Below, one piece after another: positions 1 through 8,308 of a stretch of DNA of 64,000 nucleotides (position 1 is the first letter of the stretch; every line of letters starts with the position of its first letter). Below the pieces are notes generated by a model. That model was not told where the DNA came from. It made no database searches and worked only from the letters and a program-made list of their open reading frames with translations. The stretch covers positions 1,987,211 through 2,051,210 of the forward strand of contig NZ_KE383842.1 in the NCBI RefSeq assembly GCF_000422465.1, read 5' to 3'. Both the position numbers and the translations under genes were made by a program. Source of the DNA: Paenibacillus harenae DSM 16969 (lineage in GTDB: Bacteria > Bacillota > Bacilli > Paenibacillales > Paenibacillaceae).

Positions 1-243
1 TTTTCGATAGGGTCTTAAACTGCGTTCATTTTTGTTATGAAGCGGTATGCCCTCGAACAGAATACTCCCCTTATCGATCGGCTCCATATTTAAAAGGCAG
101 CGGGCAAGCGTGCTTTTACCGCACCCGCTCTCGCCTACAAGACCGAGACATTGCTTCTTCCCCATCGTAAAATTCACGTCCTGGAGCACGGCGGCTCCAT
201 GATCGTACGTTTTGTAGACATGATTTACTTCCAACAGATTCAT
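1..243 (-). CDS. Nik/Opp-type ABC transporter second ATPase, partial (3' end beyond window)
   Basis: N-terminal 81 residues of an ABC ATPase of the NikE/DppF/OppF type, which energises uptake of a peptide or metal chelate from the cytoplasmic face of the membrane. The Walker A loop GESGCGKS is at residues 37-44 and is preceded by the usual first beta strands. The ATG at 243 overlaps the stop of the upstream ATPase gene as ATGA, so the two are translationally coupled. It is the last visible gene of a leftward operon: binding protein, two permeases, ATPase, ATPase. The Zur-like boxes upstream of the operon suggest metal or metal-chelate import rather than plain peptides. The signature motif and Walker B lie outside the window, so integrity cannot be judged. 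Confidence 0.85.
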   Translation of the reverse strand, partial: MNLLEVNHVYKTYDHGAAVLQDVNFTMGKKQCLGLVGESGCGKSTLARCLLNMEPIDKGSILFEGIPLHNKNERSLRPYRK

Positions 244-1040
244 CGTGTCGCTCCTGCAATAGATAGTGGGTTCAGGCTTCTAAGTGATGGCGATGATTTG
301 ATCAGCAAATCGGTATATGCATGCTTCGGATGATTCAGCACCTCGTTTTTATCGCCTGTTTCAATGATTGTTCCGTCTTTCATAACCGCAATGCGGTCCG
401 CATATTTCTTTACGTGACGCAGATCATGGGTAATGAACAAAATCGCACAGCCGGTTTCCTCTTGCATCCGGGACAATAGTTCCAGAACTCTGAAAGAAGA
501 TACGCTGTCCAAGGCCGTAGTAGGCTCGTCGGCGATCAATATATCCGGTTTAAGCAGGAGTGCAATCGCTATAGATACACGCTGCAGTTGTCCGCCGCTT
601 AATTGAAACGGATATCTGGTGCAGATTTCTTCAGATAGGCCCACGGAGACAAGCGCTGACTTGGCTTGCTGTATTCTTTCTGTTTTGGACAGCTTTAGAT
701 GCCGCCGTTGATATTCCTCGAAGTGACGCCCTATCGTTAGAAAAGGAGTAAAGGACCCTTGGTAATCCTGAAAGATATAAGACAGACGTTTCCCGCGAAT
801 ATGACGCATTTCGGAGGAGGAGAGGGTTACTACATTTTTGTCTTCATACCATATTTCGCCTGTCGCTTGAAGGTTGGGAGGCAGCAGCTGTCCGATTGCC
901 GATGCGGTCATACTCTTGCCGCTGCCGCTTTGGCCAACAAGCGCAAACCACTCTCCCTCATGTATTTCAAACGAAATATCATGTACGATCCTATTTTGCC
1001 TTCCGGCAATGGACAGATGATTCACGGTTAAGATGCTCAC
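240..1040 (-). CDS. Nik/Opp-type ABC transporter first ATPase (NikD/DppD-like)
   Basis: 266-residue ABC ATPase of normal length for the NikD/DppD group. Visible motifs are Walker A GQSGSGKS (36-43), Q-loop around 91, signature LSGGQ (147-151), Walker B ILIADE (about 167-172), the D-loop SALD-type TALD just after it, and a switch histidine in FITHD. It pairs with the partial ATPase downstream to form the nucleotide-binding dimer. Its start overlaps the stop of the upstream permease gene (ATGA) and its stop overlaps the next start, so the operon is tightly coupled. The sequence alone does not fix the substrate. Nickel/metal-chelate is favoured over oligopeptide because of the Zur-like operator upstream of the operon and the NikA-like binding protein. 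Confidence 0.88.
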   Translation of the reverse strand: MSILTVNHLSIAGRQNRIVHDISFEIHEGEWFALVGQSGSGKSMTASAIGQLLPPNLQATGEIWYEDKNVVTLSSSEMRHIRGKRLSYIFQDYQGSFTPFLTIGRHFEEYQRRHLKLSKTERIQQAKSALVSVGLSEEICTRYPFQLSGGQLQRVSIAIALLLKPDILIADEPTTALDSVSSFRVLELLSRMQEETGCAILFITHDLRHVKKYADRIAVMKDGTIIETGDKNEVLNHPKHAYTDLLIKSSPSLRSLNPLSIAGATR

Positions 1041-1885
1041 TTTTCAACCTCTTTTTTCACATCAAATTTATCACGCAAGTAATCGCCGAGTAAGTTCGAC
1101 AAGAGAACGACAAACACAATCATTATACCCGGATAAATCATTAATGAGGGATTGGATTGAAAATGAGGACGGGCATCATTGAGCATCGCACCCCACTCCG
1201 GTGCCGGAGGCTGCGCACCGAGTCCGATATATGAAAGAGATGAAATGAGCAGAATGATTTTTCCCAAATCAAGACTGGCAAGTACGAGTACGTTCCCGAT
1301 AATATGGGGAAACAGATGTTTGGTCATCATTCGGCCAGTACGAAGACCATTGATTCTAGCAATCATAATATAGTCTTTCTGGCGTTCATTCAACACTGTA
1401 CTGCGCACAAGCCGGGCATAATTAACCCACTTCACCACGATTATGGCGAGTAACAGATTTTCAATACCCGCACCCAGTAAACCGCTTAACACGATCGCAA
1501 CGATTGTATCCGGAAACGAAAGGAAACCGTCTGCTATACGCATAAAAATCCGATCGATAAAACCTCCTTTAAATCCGGCCCATACACCAAACGGCACACC
1601 GATCACTACTGCAACCAGCAGTGCCAAGAGACCGTAGCCAACCGTCAGCTGAGAGCCAAGCAGAAGACGCGTCAATACGTCACGCCCCAGATGATCCGTG
1701 CCGAGCGGATGCTCGAAGCTCATCGGCAATAATCTTTCAGCCAGATTGACCAAAGACGGATCATGCTTCAGGACAAGGAAGGTGTATGCTGCAACAACCA
1801 GCGACAAAGTTAGCATGAAGAGCAGAGCGCCGGCTTTCCAGCGCTTCTTGCTATTTATGCTTTTCTCGGTAAGCACTAACTCCAT
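1037..1885 (-). CDS. Nik/Opp-type ABC permease (NikC/DppC-like)
   Basis: 282-residue inner-membrane permease of the DppC/NikC type. It has an N-terminal hydrophobic anchor (about residues 18-38), the short extracytoplasmic segment HPLGTDHLGRDVLTRLL that is diagnostic of this permease class, and then five further membrane spans. The EAA-like cytoplasmic coupling loop, with RINGLRTGRMMTKHLFPHI, lies near residue 180. It heterodimerises with the DppB-type permease encoded immediately upstream; the two reading frames overlap by about 10 bases. The stop overlaps the start of the first ATPase gene. No defects are visible. Substrate assignment depends on the binding protein and the Zur-like promoter, as for the rest of this operon. 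Confidence 0.88.
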   Translation of the reverse strand: MELVLTEKSINSKKRWKAGALLFMLTLSLVVAAYTFLVLKHDPSLVNLAERLLPMSFEHPLGTDHLGRDVLTRLLLGSQLTVGYGLLALLVAVVIGVPFGVWAGFKGGFIDRIFMRIADGFLSFPDTIVAIVLSGLLGAGIENLLLAIIVVKWVNYARLVRSTVLNERQKDYIMIARINGLRTGRMMTKHLFPHIIGNVLVLASLDLGKIILLISSLSYIGLGAQPPAPEWGAMLNDARPHFQSNPSLMIYPGIMIVFVVLLSNLLGDYLRDKFDVKKEVEK

Positions 1886-2829
1886 CGGCTGTTCTTCCTT
1901 TCCCTTAGTCTTAGCTCCGGATTTAAATATCGATAGGAGATATCGACGGCGCTATTTACAAGAAAAACGATAATCGCCATGATCAAAATGTACCCTTGGA
2001 TGACGGGGTAATCACGCGATCTGATCGAATCCACAACCATCTTTCCGATACCAGGATAGGCGAAAATAACTTCAATAACGACAACTCCGCCGATCAAGCT
2101 GCCCAGGCTGACACCGAATACGGTAATAACAGGCGGAAGACTATAGCGAAATGCATGGGCGAAAAAAATCCGCATTTCCGACAAACCTCTTGAACGTGCT
2201 GCCCGTATAAATTCATTGCCGAGAGAATCGAGCAAGCTCGAACGCAATAATCGAACATAAACGCTAGTGATGGCAAGTCCTAACGTAATGGAGGGAAGGA
2301 CGGCGGAGATAAGTCCGTCCCTTCCCATCGGAGGGAGAATCCCCCATCGTACCGCAAATAAGTCTATGAAAATCAGTGCCAGCCAAAAACTCGGTATAGC
2401 TGCGCCAAGCAGCGACACACCCCGGCTTATCTGGTCAATCCAGCTTCCGCGATAAACAGCTCCAAGCGAGCCAAGCGGAATAGCCACGCAAAGCATGACT
2501 AATAGCGAACCAATTGTCAATTCAATTGTTGCGGGCAGCCCGCTTAAGATCATCTCCATCACAGGCTGATTCGTAATATAGGAATTCCCGAAATCCAATT
2601 TGACAAAGTCGGCAAACCAGCGGCTATACTGGACTAAAAGCGGATCATTAAAGCCTAATTGTTCGCGCAAAGCCTCGACTTGTTCATTCGTGACCGACAA
2701 ATCATCGACTCTAAGAATGGACAGAACCGGATCACCCGGAGCGAGACGCACAAAGAGAAAGCTAACGAACGTAATGACAAGAAGAAAGATAATGACCTCG
2801 ATTAATCGCCGGCCTAGAATCTGAAGCAT
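1876..2829 (-). CDS. Nik/Opp-type ABC permease (NikB/DppB-like)
   Basis: 317-residue permease of the DppB/NikB type. It has a first membrane span at residues 8-28 followed by the family motif FVRLAPGDP, then a periplasmic domain (SNEQ-type segment about 45-80) and five more spans. The EAA-like loop, AARSRGLSEMRIFFAHAFRYSLPP, sits near residue 210. It forms the channel together with the NikC-like permease. It starts directly after the stop of the binding-protein gene with no gap, and overlaps the next permease gene by about 10 bases. The operon arrangement A-B-C-D-E matches nikABCDE and many dpp/opp operons. Intact and of normal length. Confidence 0.88.
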   Translation of the reverse strand: MLQILGRRLIEVIIFLLVITFVSFLFVRLAPGDPVLSILRVDDLSVTNEQVEALREQLGFNDPLLVQYSRWFADFVKLDFGNSYITNQPVMEMILSGLPATIELTIGSLLVMLCVAIPLGSLGAVYRGSWIDQISRGVSLLGAAIPSFWLALIFIDLFAVRWGILPPMGRDGLISAVLPSITLGLAITSVYVRLLRSSLLDSLGNEFIRAARSRGLSEMRIFFAHAFRYSLPPVITVFGVSLGSLIGGVVVIEVIFAYPGIGKMVVDSIRSRDYPVIQGYILIMAIIVFLVNSAVDISYRYLNPELRLRERKNSRWS

Positions 2830-4365
2830 TTATTCCTTCACATCCAGTTCATTCGTCAGCATATAGTATTCGCTTCGGGATGTCGTCCAGTTTATAACTT
2901 TATCGGACTTATAAGCGACTAGTGTGTTCGGATGCAAAACAAACGAATTGTAGACTTGTTCATCTACATAGATTGCGATTTGTTCCGCCAATACCGAACG
3001 CTCTTCTTGTCCGACGGTTGCGTTTAACTCGTCGATAAGAGCCGTTAATTGATCGTCATCCGCACCGCTAAAGTTCAAAGCGCCGTTTGGATGATACGTT
3101 GCGTTTAAATAGTAACCGGCATCGCCGCGAGGCGCGGTTAAATTACTGTAGGTTGCCAAATCCCAATCCCGATTGGCAGCCATATACTCTTCCGGAATTT
3201 CGATCTGTTGAATTTTTACGTCAATTCCCAGTTGACCTGCATCCGATTGAAACACTTGTGCGATTAAGGGTAAGTCGGCCCGTGAACTGTAAGTCAGAAG
3301 ATTAAGTGTGAGCGGATCGCCATTTTTTTGCATGACGCCATCCAATTCCGTATATCCCGCTTCCTTTAGATAGGCTCTGGCAGCATCCATTCCGATCTTT
3401 TTCTCAGGATAGTCCGGCGCAAATGAAAAGCTGGATGGGAATGGCCCTACAGCAACTTCCGCATGTCCCTTTAAAATGGTCTCCACAATAGCTTTACGAT
3501 CAATCAAGGCATCTACTGCCTTGCGAACATTGACGTCTTGAAGCGGCTTCCTCTCCAGATTCATCGTCATTTGATGCACCCGGAAAGTGGAAGTCGACTC
3601 GACGGTCACACCTTTTGAAGCTTCCAAATTAGCGAGGGTTTCCACTTCAGGACGGAAAACAATATCAGCGGTTCCCGATTGAAGAGCCAGTGATCGGGCA
3701 TTCGCATCTTCATTAAACGAAAATCTTGCTGTTTCCAGTTTAGCAGGTCCCCTCCAGTAACCGTCATAACGGATCAGGTCCACTGCGGTGCCCGGCGTAA
3801 ATGACGATACGGCAAAGGGGCCGGTCCCTATCGGTTTTTTAATAAAATCCGTTTCCGTCACGTCAATAATCGATGTGTTTGGATGTACCAATTCCGATGG
3901 GAATTCGGGAAAAGGAACCTCTGTCATAATCTTCAATGTATTTGCATTTGCTTCTATTGAATCAATGCGCAGGGCGTTCTTAATCGCTATACTGTCTTTC
4001 ATCGCACGCTCCAGTGAGGCTTTCACAGCTGCTGCATTCATAGGTTTGCCGTTGTGAAAGGTTACCCCTTCTCTGAGCTCAATCGTCCATAATTGGCCGT
4101 CTTTACTGTCCCAGCTTTGTGCAAGCCACGGCTCGATTGTCAAGTTCGTATCATTGAGACGTACCAATGTTTCCGTTATTCCTGCGCGAAGCGGCACATA
4201 ACTTGTATCCACATTCGGATCAAGCGAGCTTGTTGCAAAATTAAAGAGTAAGTTTACCTCTTTCTTCTCCACGCCTTGTTTATCAGCAGCGTTTGAAGAG
4301 CACGCTGCCAAAAAAATAGCCGAAAGAAGTAAAACCAACAAAGATTTGTATCGATTAGACATCAT
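2830..4365 (-). CDS. ABC transporter substrate-binding lipoprotein (NikA-like, SBP family 5)
   Basis: 511-residue extracytoplasmic binding lipoprotein of solute-binding family 5. A signal peptide ends in the lipobox FLAAC, giving lipidated Cys22. The N-lobe carries the family signature around LAQSWDSKDGQLWTIELREGV, and the phrase GTGPF follows at mid-length. The overall pattern (SSLDPNVDTSYVPLRAGITETLVRL) resembles NikA-type nickel/metallophore-chelate binders more than OppA. The start ATG at 4365 has GGAGG five bases upstream; the adjacent ATG at 4362 is an equally good alternative. It is the first gene of the operon and its promoter region holds two Zur-like boxes, so the inferred cargo is zinc, nickel or a metal-chelate scavenged under zinc limitation. 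This is inference: ligand-binding residues cannot be read confidently from sequence. Confidence 0.82.
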   Translation of the reverse strand: MMSNRYKSLLVLLLSAIFLAACSSNAADKQGVEKKEVNLLFNFATSSLDPNVDTSYVPLRAGITETLVRLNDTNLTIEPWLAQSWDSKDGQLWTIELREGVTFHNGKPMNAAAVKASLERAMKDSIAIKNALRIDSIEANANTLKIMTEVPFPEFPSELVHPNTSIIDVTETDFIKKPIGTGPFAVSSFTPGTAVDLIRYDGYWRGPAKLETARFSFNEDANARSLALQSGTADIVFRPEVETLANLEASKGVTVESTSTFRVHQMTMNLERKPLQDVNVRKAVDALIDRKAIVETILKGHAEVAVGPFPSSFSFAPDYPEKKIGMDAARAYLKEAGYTELDGVMQKNGDPLTLNLLTYSSRADLPLIAQVFQSDAGQLGIDVKIQQIEIPEEYMAANRDWDLATYSNLTAPRGDAGYYLNATYHPNGALNFSGADDDQLTALIDELNATVGQEERSVLAEQIAIYVDEQVYNSFVLHPNTLVAYKSDKVINWTTSRSEYYMLTNELDVKE

Positions 4366-4403
4366 TTATTCCTCCACTATAAAATAATAAGATCGTATAA
4401 TAT

Positions 4404-4415
4404 GTAATCATTACG
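4404..4415. promoter_or_regulatory. Zur-like box, promoter-proximal
   Basis: GTAATCATTACG contains the perfect palindrome GTAAT-C-ATTAC and matches the core of the Bacillus Zur consensus TCGTAATNATTACGA at 12 of 15 positions. It lies about 40 bases upstream of the binding-protein start codon. Confidence 0.55.
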
Positions 4416-4516
4416 GATAACACTCAAACATATGCCGGACGTTAAGTCCGGTTATGTCCCCTTTGCTTTATCGTGATATACCTAGAATAACCCATGTAAA
4501 AGAAACGGGGATTATT

Positions 4517-4529
4517 CGTAATGTTTACG
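4517..4529. promoter_or_regulatory. Zur-like box, promoter-distal
   Basis: CGTAATGTTTACG is a palindrome with five-base arms (CGTAA / TTACG) and differs from the Zur core CGTAATNATTACG at one position. It lies just downstream of the -10 element at 4537-4542, where bound repressor would block transcription initiation. Confidence 0.6.
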
Positions 4530-4536
4530 TTATGGT

Positions 4537-4565
4537 AGTATAGCAGTCGCTTTTTTGCACGTCAA
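4537..4565 (-). promoter_or_regulatory. Sigma-A type promoter of the Nik/Opp-type operon
   Basis: Reading leftward, TTGACG (4565-4560), a 17-base spacer and TATACT (4542-4537) form a near-consensus vegetative promoter. It directs transcription into the binding-protein gene with a leader of about 160 bases that contains the two Zur-like boxes. Confidence 0.65.
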
Positions 4566-4609
4566 TCCCCCATTGTCATCCTCCATCGTTTTTATTGTTT
4601 CGCCAAGGA

Positions 4610-4642
4610 AAACAGACGTTCCGCATGAGGGAACGTCTGTTT
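4610..4642 (-). terminator. Terminator downstream of the GH43 genes
   Basis: A perfect 13-base-pair stem (AAACAGACGTTCC / GGAACGTCTGTTT) with a 7-base loop lies about 80 bases past the stop of the leftward GH43 gene. The U-tract after it is short (TTTTCC), so efficiency is uncertain. Confidence 0.7.
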
Positions 4643-4723
4643 ACGCTAAGTTCGAATAATCACGTTCGACGCCTCGCTCGCTCAGGACGTTCACCATCTA
4701 TGGCAAGACGGGCGCCTCTCCAT

Positions 4724-5683
4724 CTAACCGCGAAAGTCCGGCGTACCGTCAGGAAGCCAACGGATCGGCTTGATCCAGGTATGGCGGTTCGGATCGTAAA
4801 GCGGATCACCGACAATCTCTTTGTACGTACGCGCATGGTAAACCATCACGTCTTCAGTGCCGTCCTCGGACACGGTGAAGCTGTTATGGCCCGGACCGTA
4901 TTGCCCCGCTTCCTCATCGGTCGTCAGCACCGGCGTCCTCGATTTTCTCCAGGATGCGGGGTCCATCAGGTCGGCGTCTTCATCCGCCCACAGCAGCCCC
5001 ATGCAGTAATTGTAATCGGTCGCGCTTGCAGAGTAGCTGATGTAAACTTTCCCGTTCTTCTTGATAACGGCGGCGCCTTCGTTGACCAGGAAGCCGATCT
5101 TCTCCCATTCGTACTCCGGCTTGCTCAGCATGACCTGTCTCCCCCCAAGCGTCCAGCCGTTGGCCAGCGGGGCGATGTACAGGTTCGAATTGCCCGGAAT
5201 CGCGGGGTCTTGCTGGGCCCATACGAGATAGTGCGTGCCCCTGTGCTCGAACCGGGTGGCATCCAGCGAGAACGACTCCCACTGCGTACGGATCTGTCCC
5301 TTTTCAATCCACTCGCCTTCGAGCGGGTTTGCGGACTCGTTCTCCAGCACGTACATGCGGTGGTCGAACAGGCCGTCCATTGTCTCCGACGTGTGGGCGG
5401 CGGCAAAATAGATGTACCATTTGCCCTCCATATAATGAATCTCCGGTGCCCAAATGTTAGCGCTGAGCAGACCGGTGTCGTATTTTCGCCAGACCGCCTT
5501 GGCTTCCGCTTCCGCGAGTCCCCGTATGGTCTCCGCCCTCCTGACTTCGATGCGGTCGTATTCCGGCACGGACGCCGTGAAATAATAAAAGCCGTCATGA
5601 TGGCGGTATATCCATGGGTCCGCCCGTTGCTCAATGATCAATTCCGCTGTGCGATATCCGCTTTGGTTCAGTTTCGTGTTCAT
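4724..5683 (-). CDS. Cytoplasmic GH43 glycosidase (arabinofuranosidase/xylosidase type)
   Basis: 319-residue single-domain glycoside hydrolase of family 43, a five-bladed beta-propeller. The three acidic catalytic positions are visible: Asp22 in ADPWIY (base), Asp141 in SLDATRF (pKa modulator) and Glu202 in LVNEGAAV (acid). No signal peptide is present, so it probably acts in the cytoplasm on imported oligosaccharides, most likely removing arabinofuranose or xylose. It starts 27 bases after the stop of the secreted GH43 gene, with AGGAG before the ATG at 5683, so the two are co-transcribed. Subfamily, and therefore linkage specificity, cannot be fixed by eye; arabinan is favoured by its neighbour and by the CBM42 module encoded further right. 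Confidence 0.85.
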   Translation of the reverse strand: MNTKLNQSGYRTAELIIEQRADPWIYRHHDGFYYFTASVPEYDRIEVRRAETIRGLAEAEAKAVWRKYDTGLLSANIWAPEIHYMEGKWYIYFAAAHTSETMDGLFDHRMYVLENESANPLEGEWIEKGQIRTQWESFSLDATRFEHRGTHYLVWAQQDPAIPGNSNLYIAPLANGWTLGGRQVMLSKPEYEWEKIGFLVNEGAAVIKKNGKVYISYSASATDYNYCMGLLWADEDADLMDPASWRKSRTPVLTTDEEAGQYGPGHNSFTVSEDGTEDVMVYHARTYKEIVGDPLYDPNRHTWIKPIRWLPDGTPDFRG

Positions 5684-5710
5684 GGTTGTAATCTTCTCCT
5701 CATAGCTATA

Positions 5711-7180
5711 TTAGTTTGTCAGCTCCTTGCGGTCAGAGCCACGGCTGCCCCAGACCGCTGCTCCTCCCTGCGACAATACGGTAAACGCCATAGTCTCCGT
5801 CTGCGCGGCCTCGTCCCACTGGCGGACGAAGACGCCTGAGTAGGCGGTTTCGTCAAGAGTAACCTCCGCCTTGTTACCGTCCGACAGCTTCCACGTGCCC
5901 GCGAACGCTCCCGTAATCCTGCCGTCGCTCTCCAATGTAATCGTAACGGACGGTTTAATGTCGGCAGATATTTCTTTTCCATGATTAACCAGTCTATATG
6001 CGCCGGCAACGTCCTTCTTGCCGTACTGTCCGATCGTTTCACCCGCATAACGGTGCGGTGCCGCGATCGGCCACCCGTCCTCGTTCAAAAACATTTGATG
6101 GACACGAACATTGTGCGTTTCGCCCCTATTCGGATACCGGGTATGAAAAATGAGATAATACTTGCCGCTTTCCCTGTCATAATAAGCGGAATTGTGACCA
6201 GGGGAGACGTAACCGCCTTCCTCCTCTCCTTCGCTGCCGATCCATTGAAAATTTCCCATCAATTTAGCGCCGTAAGTCTCAATGGAGCGGTCGTCGAACA
6301 ATGTACCGGGCGCTCCCATAGCGCGGGCCATATCGTTTCCTTCCGTATCGACGAATGGACCATCCGGATTTTTCGAACGTGCGACCCTTATGTTGTATCC
6401 TCCGTTTGCGTCAAGCCCGCCGTAGGAGAGGAATAAATAGTAGTACTTCGTTTCCGGACTATACAGCATGAAGGGCCCTTCGATCCGGGCATGGTTGCCC
6501 CCGAGCAGTTTCTTGCCGTATCCTTGTCCCGGTTCCGGCTTTCCCGATTCGGGATCCATCTTCAGAATATATATACCTCCCGAATAAGAGCCGTACACCA
6601 TCCAAAGATTGTCGTCCTTGTCATAGAATACGTCCGGATCGACCGTGTTCGGATGGATGGTCGCATCATAGTAGCTGCCGTCCGCAAGCGGCTCGGTCAT
6701 GTCCATACCGGACTTCAACAGAATTCCGAGGTCCTTGTAAGGCCCTTCCACCCTGTCCGCGACCGCTACGCCAAGCGCCGATCTCGGGGAGTCACCCCGG
6801 CACGCATTGTAATACATATAGAACCTGCCGTCCTTCAGCTGGATGACATCTGCCGCCCACAGCGTCCCCGTCTCCGCCCATTCGAACGTTTCTTTTAGTT
6901 CGAGAAACGGATCGGGGATTAGTACGTTACCGGAACTGACGTCTGCCGATATCTGGGTCCAGGCCTTCAAGTCGGTTGATTTCGCCGATGCCAAATGCGA
7001 CCCGAATACATAATAAGTTTCGTCAACCTTCACGACCGAAGGATCATGAACCGTAACGTCTTCAAAAACTGGGGGTTCGGTTATCCCGTCACCACCTTCC
7101 GCCGGGCGACCGTCCGCACAACCAACGACCAGTAACATGACCGCCAGCAGAACGACTATGGCACGCAAACGATTGTTCAC
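5711..7180 (-). CDS. Secreted GH43 lipoprotein, endo-arabinanase-like
   Basis: 489-residue lipoprotein with a signal peptide ending at Cys21 (LVVGC). The GH43 propeller occupies roughly residues 38-390. Catalytic acids are Asp46 in TVHDPSVV, Asp181 in NTVDPDVF and Glu234 in ARIEGPFM, and the SPGHN motif near residue 330 is typical of arabinanases. A C-terminal beta domain (about 395-480, with ITGAFAGTWKLSDG) resembles the extra domain of the two-domain extracellular arabinanase Abn2 of Bacillus subtilis. It probably trims arabinan side chains at the cell surface to oligosaccharides for the ABC importer encoded at 8.3-11.6 kb. It is divergent from the ArsR-type regulator gene; the shared 103-base intergenic region likely carries the operator. 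Confidence 0.82.
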   Translation of the reverse strand: MNNRLRAIVVLLAVMLLVVGCADGRPAEGGDGITEPPVFEDVTVHDPSVVKVDETYYVFGSHLASAKSTDLKAWTQISADVSSGNVLIPDPFLELKETFEWAETGTLWAADVIQLKDGRFYMYYNACRGDSPRSALGVAVADRVEGPYKDLGILLKSGMDMTEPLADGSYYDATIHPNTVDPDVFYDKDDNLWMVYGSYSGGIYILKMDPESGKPEPGQGYGKKLLGGNHARIEGPFMLYSPETKYYYLFLSYGGLDANGGYNIRVARSKNPDGPFVDTEGNDMARAMGAPGTLFDDRSIETYGAKLMGNFQWIGSEGEEEGGYVSPGHNSAYYDRESGKYYLIFHTRYPNRGETHNVRVHQMFLNEDGWPIAAPHRYAGETIGQYGKKDVAGAYRLVNHGKEISADIKPSVTITLESDGRITGAFAGTWKLSDGNKAEVTLDETAYSGVFVRQWDEAAQTETMAFTVLSQGGAAVWGSRGSDRKELTN

Positions 7181-7251
7181 AGGAATCCCTCCGTCATTAT
7201 TTCATCTGCCTTGTAATTCATTAATAAAGTACGTATATTGTTTATAAGAAT

Positions 7252-7261
7252 ATTAATTTCA
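7252..7261. promoter_or_regulatory. Candidate operator motif ATTAATTTCA
   Basis: ATTAATTTCA sits between the divergent GH43 and ArsR-type genes. The same 10-mer occurs at 11598-11607 and 11861-11870, and with one change in reverse orientation at 11981-11990, all upstream of the sugar-binding protein gene. Shared sequence at functionally linked promoters suggests a common regulator, most simply the ArsR-type protein encoded here. Confidence 0.4.
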
Positions 7262-7283
7262 AAACTAGTCTGGAGAATAAAGA

Positions 7284-8216
7284 ATGAAAATCGATACGAC
7301 CCCTCTCTCGCTGCCCATCTATGAAGCGCTGTCGAGCAGCGTACGTTTGCAAGTCATCAATCTGCTGGCTATGCAGGACATGAACATCAAAGAACTTGCC
7401 CAAGCCCTGAATTTAAGCAGTTCCATTATGACCATGCACGTCAAGAAACTGGAGAAGGCCGGCATTATCCAAGCAACGAAAATCCCAAGCAAGGGCGGCA
7501 ATCACAAGGTATGTACGCTCGTCGCCGAGCAGATCACCATCGATTTTCCGCGCAAGGGCGATATGGCGCCTACCCGAGACTATCACCAAACTATCGTATC
7601 CGTTGGGCATTACACCGATTTCCAGATCGAGCCTACCTGCGGGTTGGCCTCGACGGAGAAGGTGATCGGCGAGTTCGACGAACCGCGCTGCTTCCTCGAT
7701 GCTGAACGCTTCAACGCCAAGATTCTATGGTTCGGGCGAGGCTTCGTTGAATACAAAGTGCCAAACTACCTGCTCAGCGATGAAAACCCTGAAGAGCTTG
7801 AAATTTCAATGGAGATTTCTTCCGAAGCCCCGTTCACCAACCGGAACTGGCCTTCCGACATTTCCTTCCACCTCAACGGCGTCAAGCTCGGCACCTGGAC
7901 AAGTCCGGGCGATTTCGGCGGCAAACGCGGGAAGTATACGCCGGATTGGTGGTGGGACGAAATCAATCAGTACGGACTTCTTAAGGTGATCAAGGTGAAC
8001 AAGCAAGGAACGTTTATCGACGGAAATCAGGTGTCCGTTGTCTCGCTCGACCAATTGAATATTCGGGAGAAACAACTGAATTTCAGGACCGGTATTGATG
8101 AGAACGCCCAACACATCGGCGGAGTCACGCTGTTCGGCTCCGGCTTTGGCAACTACAACCAGGACATCGTATTTAAGTTATATTACCGGCAAGCAGATGA
8201 AGCCCCGGCGGAGTAA
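7284..8216 (+). CDS. ArsR-type transcriptional regulator with large C-terminal effector domain
   Basis: 310-residue regulator. Residues about 8-75 form a winged helix-turn-helix of the ArsR type (YEALSSSVRLQVINLL, IKELAQALNLSSSIMTMHVKKLEKAGII). Residues about 95-305 form a large beta-rich domain with a WWWDEINQYG segment, which is not part of ordinary 100-residue ArsR proteins and presumably binds a sugar or oligosaccharide. It has no metal-binding CxC motif. It is the only plus-strand gene in the glycan block and diverges from the GH43 genes, the usual position of a local regulator. It probably controls the GH43 pair and the sugar ABC genes. The effector is unknown; an arabino-oligosaccharide is an inference from the neighbourhood. 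Confidence 0.75.
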   Translation: MKIDTTPLSLPIYEALSSSVRLQVINLLAMQDMNIKELAQALNLSSSIMTMHVKKLEKAGIIQATKIPSKGGNHKVCTLVAEQITIDFPRKGDMAPTRDYHQTIVSVGHYTDFQIEPTCGLASTEKVIGEFDEPRCFLDAERFNAKILWFGRGFVEYKVPNYLLSDENPEELEISMEISSEAPFTNRNWPSDISFHLNGVKLGTWTSPGDFGGKRGKYTPDWWWDEINQYGLLKVIKVNKQGTFIDGNQVSVVSLDQLNIREKQLNFRTGIDENAQHIGGVTLFGSGFGNYNQDIVFKLYYRQADEAPAE

Positions 8217-8231
8217 TTCTCGCCGGGCTTC
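8199..8231. terminator. Terminator between convergent regulator and permease genes
   Basis: GAAGCCCCGGCG and CGCCGGGCTTC form an 11-base-pair stem with one bulged C. The hairpin overlaps the regulator stop codon. There is no strong U-tract on either side, so this is a moderate prediction. Confidence 0.5.
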
Positions 8232-8308
8232 GATTTGTCAAAGCCAAGAGCGTCGATCTGCTTGCCCAAGCGGTCTCACCGGCATGTCGGGACTGATCTT
8301 CCCCCTAA

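Larger units (their letters stand above)
4366..4723. other. Intergenic region between the Nik-type operon and the GH43 genes
   Basis: No gene is seen here. The left half is the promoter and operator region of the Nik/Opp-type operon (two Zur-like boxes, one sigma-A promoter). The right half holds a terminator hairpin at 4610-4642 for the leftward GH43 genes. A short inverted repeat around 4435-4452 (GCCGGACGTTAAGTCCGG) also lies in the transcribed leader; its role is unknown. Confidence 0.7.

Noticed and set aside
1..4365. Plain oligopeptide (Opp/Dpp) transporter
   Set aside because: Not excluded by the proteins alone, but the Zur-like boxes and NikA-like binding protein make a metal or metal-chelate role more likely.
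4595..5839. Long rightward open frame (414 codons) opposite the GH43 genes
   Set aside because: It is the antisense of two clear GH43 genes, has no ribosome site and shows a low-complexity Arg/Val-rich translation typical of a shadow frame.
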